A DNA stretch of 64,000 nucleotides from Purpureocillium takamizusanense (GCF_022605165.1 NC_063070.1:2790001-2854000), one strand, 5' to 3'. Shown: positions 47,752 to 58,898, counted from the stretch's first letter. Numbers and translations are program-made. Notes: generated by a model from the letters alone, not told the origin.

Positions 47752-49179
47752 ACCACCCGCTTCGCGCGTTGTCCCCCTCAATCCGTCAAGATTCCGTCTC
47801 CAGACATAAACAACATACACCCCCCCACTCAATCCCCCCCCAGTTCAAGTCACCTTTCGGTAGACCTGGACTTCAGCATCGCTTTGAATAGCATCAGCTC
47901 GAGTTCTCCGTTCTCAACCGCCAACATTTCGGCCCAAGACTTTTCAGTCTTCACCACGGATTCCCAACCATCAACATGGCTTCCCAACTCCGCCTCCGCC
48001 TTGCCGGCTTCACCCGCGCACCAGCAGTCCCTGAACCCGCCCGAGAGCCCTCAGCAGCAGGACTTTGTTCTGTTCGACAATCCGCCTCCGCGACAGTCCC
48101 TTAATCGGTCATCCGCACCGCTGTCCAACAACAGCCAGCGTCGACATTCGTACCACGACCGCCGCGGCAACAACAGCAGCAAGCTCGTCTCGCCAAACGC
48201 GGTCCAGAATCAGCGCGTGGCCCAGCTCCTCCGCGGTATCGGACATCAGTCTCAGTCTTCCGTCAACTCCAACAACCGTTTCGCCAATCAGTTTTACGCT
48301 TCATCGGCTCCATCGTCGACCGTCTCCTTGAATCAGAATCAGCAGAAATCTAGAATCGCTAGACCTCCTGTTCCATTGTTCAGCCAAAGCGCGGGTAACG
48401 TCCATCAATCCGCCAAGATGATGAACGCTGCAGGTTTGTCACCACCCAACCTATCCTCTCCAGCTGCATCACCCCGCTCACACTCGTCCACAGACGTCGA
48501 CTTGGACGAGTTCACCGCCTTTGAAGGCGGTGCATACACGGCCTTTTCGTCCCCGGTGGTCCCCTCCGCCGTGGACTTTGGTGGCAGCATGTCGAGCTCC
48601 ACGTCCAACCTGGGCACTGTGTCGCCTCAGGACCTCCTCGTGCAGGAGCCGTTCATGTCGGCTCCCAACTCGAGCGCCCTGACGGCACTGACGTCGCCGT
48701 CCATCTACAATGAGTCTCCCGACTTTGATGGCTTCGACGTCTCGCCCAACTTTGGAACCACCGACCTTGATGGGTCGGGCGACCCTTGGTATCCGCTCTT
48801 CCCTCAGGAGTCGGCCAGCGGCCCTGAGCAGACGCAGAGCCTCGACAACTCGCCCGCCCAGCAGTCGGATGACCTCGACTCTGTCGGCCAGGGCTTCGCC
48901 GGCAGCGGCCGGAAGAAGGGCTCTGGCTCTCCCACTGGCCGGCACTCTTCGGTCGCTGGCGTCAACTCGCGCAAGCGAGACAAGCCCCTGCCGCCCATCA
49001 TTGTCGAGGACCCCAACGACACCGTGGCCATGAAGCGCGCACGCAACACGCTCGCGGCCCGAAAGTCGCGTGAGCGCAAGGCTCAGCGATTTGAGGATCT
49101 CGAGGAGCGCATTGCGAAGCTCGAGGCCGAGCGGGATCACTGGAAGAAGATTGCTCTTTCGCAATCGGGTGCGCAATAA
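47743..49179 (+). CDS. cpc1: Cross-pathway control bZIP activator (GCN4/CPC1/CpcA)
   Basis: C-terminal bZIP is unmistakable: basic region KRARNTLAARKSRERKAQR, then leucines in FEDLEERIAKLEAERDHW. The protein activates amino-acid biosynthesis genes during starvation. The coding frame is open from 47752 with conserved-looking ISAQDFSVF, but contains no ATG before 48418. One model solves this: exon 1 47743..47747, intron 47748..47843 (gtaaac...cccccccag), exon 2 47844..49179, giving 446 aa starting MLSSHLSVDLD. The donor is weak. Alternatives are a non-AUG start near 47884, another upstream exon, or a start at 48418 that drops about 180 residues. An out-of-frame 42-codon ORF from 47972 overlaps the N-terminal coding part. 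Acidic, aromatic patches (VDLDEFTAFEGG, SPDFDGFDVSPNFG) fit activation domains. Confidence 0.88.
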
Positions 49180-50849
49180 TCGAAAAGTTTTGTCTTTCCT
49201 TTCGTCAGTTGATGCTTGGGACCGTGAGGGGGCTTTCAACGTTTTGTTTTACTGGGTTCAAGTTATTCGGGTTCATAATTGAGATGACTATTTGTGCTAC
49301 ATCCTGCTCGTGCGGATGAGAATGCTCGCGCTGTGCATGTGTGTCGTATATGACTGATAGAGTGCGAGACGTCTTCTACCTGGTGTCTCGCCCAACTGAA
49401 GAGATATCAGGTATGGTAGTAATGCGGTTCGTCGAACGGTATTCGAGCGGGGGCTGCTCGCATGATGGCCTGAAATCCTCGTCAAGTTGTCATGTAGCCA
49501 TGAGATCTCAGCCAACCGTCGTGCACATGTTCCTTGAATCCGCCGGGTTTGGGCTCATTCCGGAAAGCTGAGCGCGACGAGGCGGGCGGGCGTCGTCATC
49601 ACTACGACCTTGGCGTGATGAAAGCGTGGAGTCCCCATCGACAAAGAATGTCCCACCAACGTACCACGCACTATCGACGACCACGCCAAATCATCATCGA
49701 GGAACCATGCCATGCCATGCCATGCATCTTCGCTCGCCATGGAGCTCCCGAGCATTTATTTGCTGACACCAACAGCAGCGCGCACACGAGTACGAAAGGG
49801 GGAAGAAGCCCGCGCGGCCTTGTCCCGGGGGGCGGGTTACGGTCCAAGAAGGGAAAGGGTAGGGGGAGAAGGGCGGTGTCAAACAGCAAACTGTTGGGGA
49901 TGGATGGATGGATGGCGGCGTGGGTGAAAACTCCGGCCCCGACTGGATGCCTCGGCTGCGGCTCCGCTTCAAATCTTCGTGGCGCCTGTCACGGCCGCAC
50001 CACCGCACACACACACACACACGCAAAGTCGTGACGAGGCGGAAACATTTTGTTCAAGACTGACTCAAAAAGGATGGCGGGGAACACGGAGGATGTATAG
50101 GGAGGGGAAGGGGAGTTGGTGGGTGGTGGTGATGGCAGCGTTGCAGCCGTGGTGCTGCGTCGTGTCTCGTCCCGTTGTCAAAGCCACGTGCCCGGGGGGT
50201 AGTAGTAGCACTACTACGACTAAGTATATTGTAAAGTCAGGATCGTGAGGTGCGGACCAGGAACTTAATCCAAAACGCTAATACGAAGTACGTGGTGCAA
50301 GCAATAGTGGTAGCGCTTGGTAGGAGGCGTTCCTGGATCCACGAACAACGGTTCCCACGGAATTGCCTCCGGGCCGGCATGATGACAATCTCATTTTCTT
50401 CTTCTTTTTTCTTGGTCTCCCCTTCCCAAACGCCGATCCGGCGCGGGTCGACATGAATCGCCGGGGCATCCACTTCTCATTCTTATACTGTGGACTCGCG
50501 GCGAGTACAGCACGGTACCGTACTCCGCGCCCTTGCCGATGACGTTTTCCCCCCAACAATTGTAAGGGGTCCTGGGTCCGGGGTTTTTCTCTCTCTCTCT
50601 ACCTTTACTAGTATCGGGTTTAAAGAGCCTAATTCAGCTGGTTCGTGGCGATGATGGCGGCGGGTATGAATATGAATACCCGGGCTGGGCCACCACCGCC
50701 ACCACCCTCTCTGCGCGCATCAACTTCACCACGAGTGAGACATCTGCGAGCGAGGTGACGTAGTGAAGCCCACGAAGATCTCGCACACGCTGTGCTTTGT
50801 ACAATTCTTTGGATCGTATCGAACCGAACCGAACCGAACCGACATCGAC
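49180..50849. other. Intergenic region between CPC1 and the DUF829 gene
   Basis: Both flanking genes are on the plus strand. Contents: the CPC1 3' UTR, CATGC repeats (about 49707-49725), a TGACTCA site (50061-50067), a TACGAAGTA motif (50282-50290), and (GAACC)4 at about 50819-50841 immediately before the next start. No gene was supported. Confidence 0.55.
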
Positions 50850-51842
50850 ATGGCAGCAGCAGCAGCAGCACGCAAGGGCCCTGCCATTGCCGGCTTCACG
50901 GCCCTCTCGGACCAGGTGTTTGTGCGCGACGCCACCACCAGCACCGCCAGCACCACCAGCGACGGCAGTGATGACGACCCGACGACCGTCATCATCTACG
51001 GCTGGGGCGACGGCCTGCCCAAGCACGTGGCCAAGTACGCCGACGGCTACCGCGAGCTGTTCCCCGCGGCGAGGCAGGTGGTGGTGCTGTCGCCCATCGC
51101 GCGCGCCATGTTCTCGGACCTGCGGCAGCGCGCCGAGCACATGGAGCCCGTCGTCAAGGCCGTCTTTGGCGGTGACGATGATGATGAGGGAACGGGAACG
51201 ACGAGCAACAAGACGGAGGGGAACAGCAGCAGCAGTAACAGCACAAGGGCACCGCGGGTGCTCGTCCATACCATGTCCAACACGGGGGCCGTCAACTACG
51301 CGGCGACGCTGCACGCCTACCGCGAAGCGCAGCAGCAGCAACTGCGAAACAACAGCACCACGCCGACGCCGATGCCCCACGACCTGCTCATCATGGACTC
51401 GACGCCCGGCAGCACCGAGATGAGCGCCGCCAACGTCTCGCGGTGGTCGCGCGCCATGGCCATCGGCACGGCGGCCTGGTTCCCCTGGCCGCGGGCCGCG
51501 ACGCAGGCCATCTGGGCGGCGGTGCTGTGCCTCAACGCGCTGTACGCGGCCGTCATCGGGCGCGAGAGCGCGGGCGCGTGGAGCCGCCGCGCCGTCAACG
51601 ACGGGGCCTACGAGGCGCCCGCCGCCCGCAAGCTGTACCTCTACAGCCGCGAGGACGACCTCATCGCGTGGGAGGACGTCGAGGCGCACGCCGCCGAGGC
51701 GCGCGAGCGCGGCTGGGAGCCGGACGTGGAGCTGTTCGAGGGGAGCGGGCATGTCGGGCACATGCGCAGGCATCCACGGCAGTACTGGGGTGCGATCCGG
51801 GCGTCGTGGGAGAAGGCAGGGCGTGGGCGCGGGAGGGAGTGA
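50850..51842 (+). CDS. TMEM53/DUF829 family alpha/beta hydrolase-like protein
   Basis: Single exon, 330 aa from the ATG at 50850 (MAAAAAARKGPAIAG). The frame is open further upstream from 50763 but without ATG there. The DUF829 pattern is clear: strand VIIYGWGDG, nucleophile elbow region RVLVHTMSNTGAVNY, acid region LYSREDDLIAWEDVE, and histidine motif GSGHVGHMRRHPRQYW. These place Ser, Asp and His as in an alpha/beta hydrolase. A hydrophobic segment lies near residues 220-238. A low-complexity acidic and Ser/Asn insert sits at about residues 109-132. Human TMEM53 is at the nuclear envelope; the fungal substrate is unknown. Confidence 0.85.
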   Translation: MAAAAAARKGPAIAGFTALSDQVFVRDATTSTASTTSDGSDDDPTTVIIYGWGDGLPKHVAKYADGYRELFPAARQVVVLSPIARAMFSDLRQRAEHMEPVVKAVFGGDDDDEGTGTTSNKTEGNSSSSNSTRAPRVLVHTMSNTGAVNYAATLHAYREAQQQQLRNNSTTPTPMPHDLLIMDSTPGSTEMSAANVSRWSRAMAIGTAAWFPWPRAATQAIWAAVLCLNALYAAVIGRESAGAWSRRAVNDGAYEAPAARKLYLYSREDDLIAWEDVEAHAAEARERGWEPDVELFEGSGHVGHMRRHPRQYWGAIRASWEKAGRGRGRE

Positions 51843-52992
51843 GTGATGGTGGTTCTAAGAAGAGAGGGGGGGGGGTGAGGAGGAGGAGGAAGATTTGACT
51901 TGGTTGCCGAATTTGCGAGACATATAGACTGTGCGGCGTACAAACTACAAACACCCATAATGATTAATGACAATGGCCTGCCAAGAAGGCCGATAGACAG
52001 TTGCAATTTCCTGTAATAGCAGAAAGAAGAGAGCAAAGGGCGGCTTTCAAGTTTCCCAAGCAAAAAGTGTCCTCCAGCAAAGAGCCTTGACGCCCAAAAC
52101 GGCGTGTTGTCAGCATGTGGCATGTGGCATGATCTTCGACTACTCCATATGGTTCTTGATACTCAGTATGACTACGTGTGCCTGCATGGCAAGCAGTGTC
52201 TCCAGTCAACGGCCTCTGGCAAGCAGGAGCGTCAGGATTGTTCATACGACGAGCAGGCACCGCCGCAACAATTTCTCTCACGCAAACGCGAGGCCGCCGT
52301 CGTCAACACCTGCTTCCTACTGCTACTACTACCACATATTGGCAACGCGGTACCAGTGTTCCGCGGTCGCCAAGAGCCGCGTCCGGCGACCCAAGGGCAT
52401 GGTAGTTAGTTGGCAACTAGCCGTGGTACGCACGCGCGCACGCACGGTACTGTACAGCAATGTTGGAAAGGGACGGGCGCGTGTTTCGATGCATATGTTG
52501 TTGTTAATGCCACAGAGCACCGCTTTCGTTTGTGTGTGTGCTTTCCCTGCCTTGACGACGGCGACGACAAACACGATGACAGAAAACGCAGTCATCAGAC
52601 GGACCGCTTCCGTTCATATACACCCGACGGGGCCCATGAATGGCATCGTGCCCCCGGTAGGGCGGCGGCATCCTCTCCCTCGGGGGGGAGGAGGAGGAGG
52701 GGGGCCGCGGACAACGGGTCCGGGTGGGCACGTATAGGTGAGTGGTATACCGTGCGCAAAATTCGAGTCTACAACAGTAACAATAGCGTTGTTGATCATG
52801 TATGTCATCATGCTAGTAGTCGGTAACGGGCGAAGGAGGGTGGCAGTCGGTCTGATGTCTTCAGAATGCAAAGTACATGCTCCACCGTGAACAGGATGAG
52901 GGCGCGTGAAGATGCCGTACTGACTGCTCGTTTCATGGGCGACTATTGCTACTACTAACTTACTATCAATCAGGTGCGATGGTCCGGTTTAA

Positions 52993-53199
52993 TTAGTCGT
53001 CAGACGAGTCCTCGGAAAACCCATGCAAGGCTGCAAGTGTCATGCAGTTGAGGCGCGTCTCGTCCAGCTGCCCGCCGCCAGTGCATAATGCTAGGGAGAT
53101 GGATGGCTTCTCCCAGCCTCGCCTGCAAATGTCCCTTGCCAGAGAATAGACCCAATTGCGGGAGTAGAATTCCTCCCCGTCGAATCCGGGTCGCGGCAT
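52993..53199 (-). pseudogene. Short protein-like frame, possible gene relic or small gene
   Basis: A 68-codon minus-strand frame begins MPRPGFDGEEFYSRNW and ends FSEDSSDD. Composition (W, C, acidic end, balanced hydrophobics) is more protein-like than neighbouring frames. The ATG follows tgacag, so it could also be a terminal exon. No convincing upstream exon was found. I do not recognise a family. Confidence 0.2.
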
Positions 53200-53814
53200 C
53201 TGTCAATGCATGAAAAACGGGAGCGGCGGCCACTGCCGTGGTAGTAGTTAGAGTTTGCCGCACGCATGGGGGGCTTTTGAGCGCGCCTCCGTCCTCCTCT
53301 TTTTTTCTCTTACTGCTACTGCTACTACTTCTATCACTGCTTCTGCCTCTTCATGGAATGTAATCTTTGGGTCCCTGCTTGTTGGTGGTGCCAGGTGATG
53401 TGCAACCACGCCCCCCTGCCTCTGGCTGGGTCGGTGTATTGGCATATTCATGCCTTAGATGCAGTTGCCAAGGAGCCCTGCAGGGGGCCAAGGGGGAGTA
53501 TCTCGAGAGCCAAGAGTCCAAGACTCGTATTTGGAGACTACATTCACGTTTTTGCCATATGGTTTTCGTGGTATCTACATCGCGGACATCTTGTCATATG
53601 GTTGCAAACGGATCGGGCGCAGCTCATGGGATGCATACGATCTTTATGTGCGTCTCGGCAGACTGAGGGCAGGACTTAAATAGCACCGGATGATTCCCCC
53701 TTCCCCCCAAAGAAACCACCAGCAACAGTTCCCATCTCGTGTCATTCTCTCTCTTTCCTTCAGCCGCATCCTTGGTTGAGACTTCGCCGCCGCTACTACC
53801 ATTGACCAAAGACA

Positions 53815-53850
<36 letters not shown>

Positions 53851-53865
53851 TATATATATATATCG
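53815..53865. repeat. (AC)n(AT)n compound microsatellite
   Basis: About 15 AC units followed by about 8 AT units, ending 16 bp before the secreted protein ATG. It would lie in the 5' leader or core promoter. Confidence 0.85.
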
Positions 53866-53880
53866 TTGTGGCGCTCCAAC

Positions 53881-54726
53881 ATGTTGCCCGTCGTCGTCCT
53901 CCTCAGCGCCCTGGGCTCGGTCGCCCTCGCTCTTCCCAGCCCGCCGTCGGCTGCCTTGTCCGAGGTGGCGGCGCAGCCTAAGAGAAACTCGACCGTCAAA
54001 TGCCGCCCACCCCCCATGCGGACCTCTACAACTGAGATCACGACCGCGAGCCCCATCGTCACCACCGGGTCCGGAGCGGCGGCGGGGACAGACCCCGAAG
54101 TCAGCTCCAGCACGACCGGGGCGCCGCCGGCTGGAACGGACTCTGCCGCCCCCGCCACCGAGACGACCCACCCCGAGAAAGAAGATGACGAAGATACAGA
54201 AGGCGAGGAGGAGGAAGATACAGACAAACATCCCAGCGGAGAAGGAGGACTACTCGCATGGGTGGCGCCCCCGTCCAACGTTTCCGTCCACGCCGGCCTC
54301 GAGGGCTGCAACAAGGAAGACCTCCAGGGCCTGAGCCTCGCCGACCAGGCCCGGCGATGCGGCACCGGCAACATCTGCCGGGCCCTGGCCGAGGACCCCA
54401 ACGCGGCCGAGGTCTGGGACTGCTTCGAAAAGTTTGAGGCGCCCCCCACGCGCCCCACGCACAAGCTGCCCTGGAAGGAGCCCGTCGACGATGAGACCAA
54501 GCGCGTGGCGGCCAACTGCAACGGGCGCTCGGCGTCGGAGGACATTTGCGGCACGGGGCCGACGTGCGCCCGCTACAACAACCGGGACGAGCACGACGAC
54601 ATGTACCGCACCCCGGACGACTGCCTGGCCTCCCACTACGGAAAGGGCGAGGAGGCGCCGCAGGGAACCCCGGGAGGTGCCGCCCCTGGAGGCGGTGCCG
54701 GCGCCGCCACGCGGAGAGCGCGATGA
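53881..54726 (+). CDS. Secreted cysteine-rich protein with Ser/Thr-rich acidic linker
   Basis: Single exon, 281 aa. The N-terminus MLPVVVLLSALGSVALALP is a classical signal peptide, with likely cleavage near residue 18. QPKR at 32-35 is a possible Kex2 site. Residues about 45-95 are Ser/Thr/Pro/Ala-rich, suited to O-glycosylation. An acidic run (about 97-118) follows. The C-terminal part (143 to about 256) has eight cysteines in motifs GC, RRC, NIC, WDC, NC, DIC, TC and DDC, giving four possible disulfides. The end is Gly/Ala/Pro-rich. I do not recognise the domain. It could be a wall-associated or effector-type protein. No transmembrane segment or clear GPI signal is seen. Confidence 0.78.
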   Translation: MLPVVVLLSALGSVALALPSPPSAALSEVAAQPKRNSTVKCRPPPMRTSTTEITTASPIVTTGSGAAAGTDPEVSSSTTGAPPAGTDSAAPATETTHPEKEDDEDTEGEEEEDTDKHPSGEGGLLAWVAPPSNVSVHAGLEGCNKEDLQGLSLADQARRCGTGNICRALAEDPNAAEVWDCFEKFEAPPTRPTHKLPWKEPVDDETKRVAANCNGRSASEDICGTGPTCARYNNRDEHDDMYRTPDDCLASHYGKGEEAPQGTPGGAAPGGGAGAATRRAR

Positions 54727-56934
54727 GCTCAACACTCAGACATAAAACATATTTGGTTTTGTGTTTAGGAAGCGGGCATTGTCAAAAAAAGAATAGTATA
54801 GAATAATAGGGGGAATAAGCAGACAAAGGCAATCGAGGCTCGCGACTGTAATGACTTTTTCGGTTTGTCTGGTGCCACCAGAGTACTGGCCACAGTGAGC
54901 TTGTTTCCGATATAATAACAGAATAGCGATCATATAATTGCGTCGATTTCCAGGTGAAGAACAAACAATGTCTTGCACGTGTGCATCATCGTACCATGAG
55001 TGCTCAAGCAATACGCGACCAAGACGACGTCGTTGGTGGCCGGTCGGCCGGCCGAGACCCGGCCCTCTGCCGACCCGGGCTGCCGGTCCGGGGACGGTGG
55101 GGTGCGGCACGGCCCAAAAAAGCGGTCGGGTGCTGGGACGGTGGTGCCCTGGTTTACCCCGCCCTGCCATCTGCCACCACCACCCCCTCCGCAGCACGAG
55201 GCGCCCGGAGCTCTACCTGTCTCTCTCCAACGGCGGACCCTCCGGCACGGGGAGTGTGCGCCAACGAGAGCCGACTGCTATTTCGGGAAGTACAGGTGAG
55301 ATGCGGGCGCCGCGCCAGAGTGGGCACTGGGGGGGAGGGGAGAGGGAGAAGTAACTTGGTCGCCACCGCCGCCCATTTCTTTTTGTTTTATCTCTCTCTC
55401 TCTCTCTCTCTTTCCTTCACCGTCATCTCTTCCTGGAGGACAAAAGCGAACGCCTTCGATTGAGGAGTAAGTACTTTTCTGGAAGTCAATCGTGATAGGT
55501 TCGGCAGGTTGAGCCGGAGAGAAAGAGGTGCGGACGTGGTGTTGAAACGGTTGGAGGCAGGCACTCGGTCGGCACATACGAGGCAGAGACTCGGATCAGA
55601 CGTGGTGTTGCCTGGGGCTCGAAGAAGGCTAGCAGGTGATGCATCGGGCCACAGTCATCCCATCTGGCGCAGAGGTCAAGACGGAGGGTGGGAACGCCAG
55701 TGCGAGGGAGCGATGGGAGAGTTGGAATCAGCGGCATGGCGTCACCACCTAACTAGAGAACAGCACCTCAGCGGCCACAGGCGGCTCTCGACTACTAATT
55801 GAACCCAGCCCAGCACTGCAGGTACAGTACCTGGTACCGGCCCAGGGCTCCCTCCCTCCAGGCTCCACCGTGGGTGGAATGGGGGAAACGAAACGAATTG
55901 GTGCAACGCCTCCGCCTCCGCCCATTCGGCCAGCGCCTGTCTCCCCCCATTGGCCGTAACGAGCAACGCCGCTTTTTTCTCCGCCCAACTTCCCAAAACG
56001 AACAATAATTCCAACAGGAAGAGAGAAAAGGAGAGAGAAAAGACGACGAAGCAGACGACACGACACACATGATGGCGGCCATGGGCTTGGTTTGCCAAAC
56101 CCTGAAATTGACCCTGACCTGTTGGAGTCCCGACAAGGGGACCATCTCGTGGCCACATGACCAAATCCCCCCCCCCCGCCGCCCCCTTCTTCTCCCTCTC
56201 ACTCGACAAAATAGACACGCGGCTTGAGAGGCTTTACGTTGGTAGTTTGTTCCTGCTCTACGTGTGCGCATGGTCAGTATAGTGATGCGGCGCTGTCCTG
56301 TCCTGTCCTGTCCTGTACCTACTGTAGGCACAATGGGGGCAGCGTGGAAGCTCGCTCTCTTACTGAGCCATGCTTGCCATGCAGTGGTCTAGATCTCTTC
56401 TTCATAAGCCGCCCCCCCCTCCCCCCAATCGCTTCGGCCTACCTGCCGAGATGGAGGGCAGACGGGGGACGGACGGGGCGGCGCAGCTGACTCGGATCAC
56501 AGGGCCCGCGGGTGTGTGTGTGTGTGTGTTGTGTGCGCCCCCAAAGTGCATACATACACACAGTACTTACATACGGCGTACGAAGTGACTGACTTGTTGC
56601 TTCCGTTACAGTGCAGTACCGCACACGCACGCACACCTTGGATCTGATCGCGACACTGAACCGCAACTGACGTAGGACCCCGCCGCCGCAGCTAACCGGG
56701 TATGTAGTCACCAACCAGCCACGAACTGCCTGCCCCCCCAAACCAAAGAATGTGCGACAGAACAACCCCCCCCCCCCGGCCGGGGCGCCCGCCCGCCCGC
56801 CGCCGCCTGAAGTAGCAGTAATAGTAGAGGTGTAGCAGGTACCCTTTTCGATCGGGGCAATAGCATGAGGCGCCTGCATAAGGCTGTGGGGCCCCCTCCC
56901 GGGGATCGGCTGCGTGTCCGGGGCGCCGGGTCTG

Positions 56935-56961
56935 GGCGGCGGCGGCGGCGGCGGCGGCGGT
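56935..56961. repeat. (GGC)n tract
   Basis: Nine tandem GGC units in non-coding DNA. Confidence 0.8.
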
Positions 56962-57059
56962 GGTACTTGCCTACCGTACCACGACGATGATGATGATGAT
57001 GCTGCTGCTAATGGAGAGGGATGGCATCTAGTTCCCGGGCCGCCGGCCACCGCCGCCAA

Positions 57060-57091
57060 CCTGCTTGCTTGCTTGCTTGCTTGCTTGCTTT
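57060..57091. repeat. (TTGC)n tract
   Basis: Seven tandem TTGC units. Confidence 0.8.
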
Positions 57092-57797
57092 CTTTACTGG
57101 GCCAAGTCACTCGCTCACGCGTACAATATACAGTACTATATACGAAGTACATTAGTACTCACTGTCTTTGGTGGACCGCGGTGGGGCAAGAGTCGCGCAT
57201 CGAGCGTCCGCGGCTCGGGTTTGCGTACGGGGCCGTACGGTGCGGTGCTGTGCTGTGCAGTAGTACCTAGGTAAGGTAAGTCAAACACTTACTTATGTAT
57301 TTGAAGTAGTAGTCGTAGTAGTCGTAGTGCCTTGCGTGCCCCCGGTCCCCTGTAGGGCCACCCGTCCGTGTGCTTGTACGTAAGGAACAACGGGGGGGGG
57401 CGATAACCGGGCATCGCGAAACGCAACACACCTCGTCCTCCTGCTGCTGCTGCCGCTGCTGCTGTTCCTGCTCCATCGTGACGCTGCCGCGCCCGCTCCC
57501 GCTCCTCCTCCTCCTCCTCCTCCTCCTTCTCTCCTTCCTTCTTACTCTCTCCTCCTCGTTTTCCCCGCCCTCTCACTCTCTCCGTTCGTGTCCACTCCCT
57601 CCTCTTCCTACCAAGTGGTATCCATCTACTATCCCCCACCATCACCGCCGCATCACATCACGCAAAACAACCACAGTTCCCCCAGCCGGTCCGGGAACGA
57701 GAATGGTTGCTGCACTCAACACATCGCCCTCTCCGCCTCTCGTTCTGCTACTCGACTGCCACGCCCACCACCGTCCTTTATAAAACACAACGAATAA

Positions 57798-57827
57798 CGA
57801 CGGCGACGACGACGACGACGACGACGT
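57798..57827. repeat. (GAC)n tract in GNAT leader
   Basis: About nine GAC units, some 130 bp before the GNAT start codon. Confidence 0.8.
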
Positions 57828-57958
57828 CCACTTCCACCGCCACCACCACCCCACGGAAGAAAGGAGAGAAACAACAAGCAAGACCCTTTGCGATACTACC
57901 TACCATACAATATCACGTCCCGACCTACACGGGCAATCAAAGCATCCCCCCCACCACG

Positions 57959-58702
57959 ATGGGTTCCCAAGGCAGCGTCATCCGCCAGCTCCAGCCCGAG
58001 GGCCAGCCGCGCTCCTGGTACCGCGACGGCTTCTTCCTCACCACCGACAAGGCCTTTGTAGACCCCGCCGTCATCAACGACGTCTTCGACTCGGATCTCA
58101 TGTGGTGGAACGACCCCCTCGAGCCCAAGCAGATGCAGAAGATGCTCGACAACTGCATGACCCTCACCGTCTTTGCCGTCCCCGACACGGCCGACGAGAT
58201 GGCAAGTACGTTGTCGTCCGCCTCTAGCCCCCCTCCCCCCCGGTGTACCATAAACCCCCGGCTGCCGCTTCTATAGAACGCGGAGCCGGCAACCTCCCGT
58301 TGTCAAGAACGGTGTTCCCACAGGAGAAAAGAACAATTGACTGACTCTCCCACAGAAAACGGCGGCCTCCCCCGCGTTACCCAGCACGGGCCCAACTTTC
58401 GCATGTGCGGCCTCGCCCGCATCGTCACCGACTACGTCACCCTCGCCTACCTCACCGACGTCTTCGTCCTCGAGGACTTCCAGCGCCGCGGCCTCGCCTC
58501 GTGGATGATGCGCGCCCTCAAGGAGACGGTCGACGAGTGGCCCAACCTGCGCGGCCTCATGCTCATGGCCCACGACAAGTCCGCCGCCCGTATGTACCAG
58601 CGCGAGCTCGGCGCCGTCGACTTCGACAAGGGGCCCTCTGCCGGGCTCGTCATGCTCGAGATGGGCGGCAAGGGCATGAAGGACGTGCCCGACGAGCATT
58701 GA
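57959..58702 (+). CDS. GNAT-family N-acetyltransferase
   Basis: Two exons: 57959..58205 and 58356..58702; 197 aa. The 150-bp intron has donor gtacgt, branch ttgactgac and acceptor cccacag, giving DEMAKNGGLPRVT. The acetyl-CoA-binding motif A is TDVFVLEDFQRRGLASWMM (RRGLA being the Q/RxxGxG/A loop). Beta strands YVTLAYLTDVFV and RGLMLMAHDK, then the SAARMYQRELGA segment, complete the fold. The protein would transfer acetyl from acetyl-CoA to a small amine or protein; the substrate cannot be told. Length is that of a stand-alone GNAT. It converges on TRM7 with 196 bp between stops. Confidence 0.88.
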
Positions 58703-58898
58703 TGCGGCGGGCCTGGATGGGAAACGAGACGGTTTCATTTTTCATGACCATACCAGCATAGGCGGCGGCGGATGGGGATGGGCTCAAGACCCGCGTCCCC
58801 GTACCTGCATTTCTCCCGGTATTGGCGCATACTCTGCATTTGCTTTCTCCTCCCTTCGATGCTTCTTCTTTGTATTTAGATGCGAGCATTGGCCTGCC

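Larger units (their letters stand above)
51843..53880. other. 2-kb intergenic region upstream of the secreted protein gene
   Basis: Holds the DUF829 3' UTR and the promoter of the secreted protein gene. Open frames at 52087-52737 (plus) and others overlap in several frames and look like chance. A protein-like short frame at 52993-53199 is listed separately. A G-rich patch lies at 52682-52702. Confidence 0.5.
54727..57958. other. 3.2-kb intergenic region, repeat-rich
   Basis: Holds the 3' UTR of the secreted protein gene and a long promoter and leader for the GNAT gene. Simple repeats are dense: (CTGTC)n at 56296-56317, a C run near 56766-56777, and GGC, TTGC and GAC tracts listed separately. 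TACGAAGTA occurs at 57141-57149. Open frames (for example 55742-56218 minus) look like chance. Confidence 0.55.

Noticed and set aside
47628..47891. 87-codon frame in the CPC1 leader (MAPGFHTRN...)
   Set aside because: Pyrimidine-rich leader translation with no family resemblance. It would block CPC1 translation if used, so it is kept only as a possible uORF.
52087..52737. 216-codon plus-strand frame upstream of the secreted protein gene
   Set aside because: Low-complexity translation ending in poly-Gly, overlapped by other frames, no domain.
55742..56331. Minus-strand frames of 158 and 178 codons in the 54.7-57.9 kb gap
   Set aside because: Several overlapping frames of similar length, basic and Trp/Arg-rich translations, no domain or splice partner.
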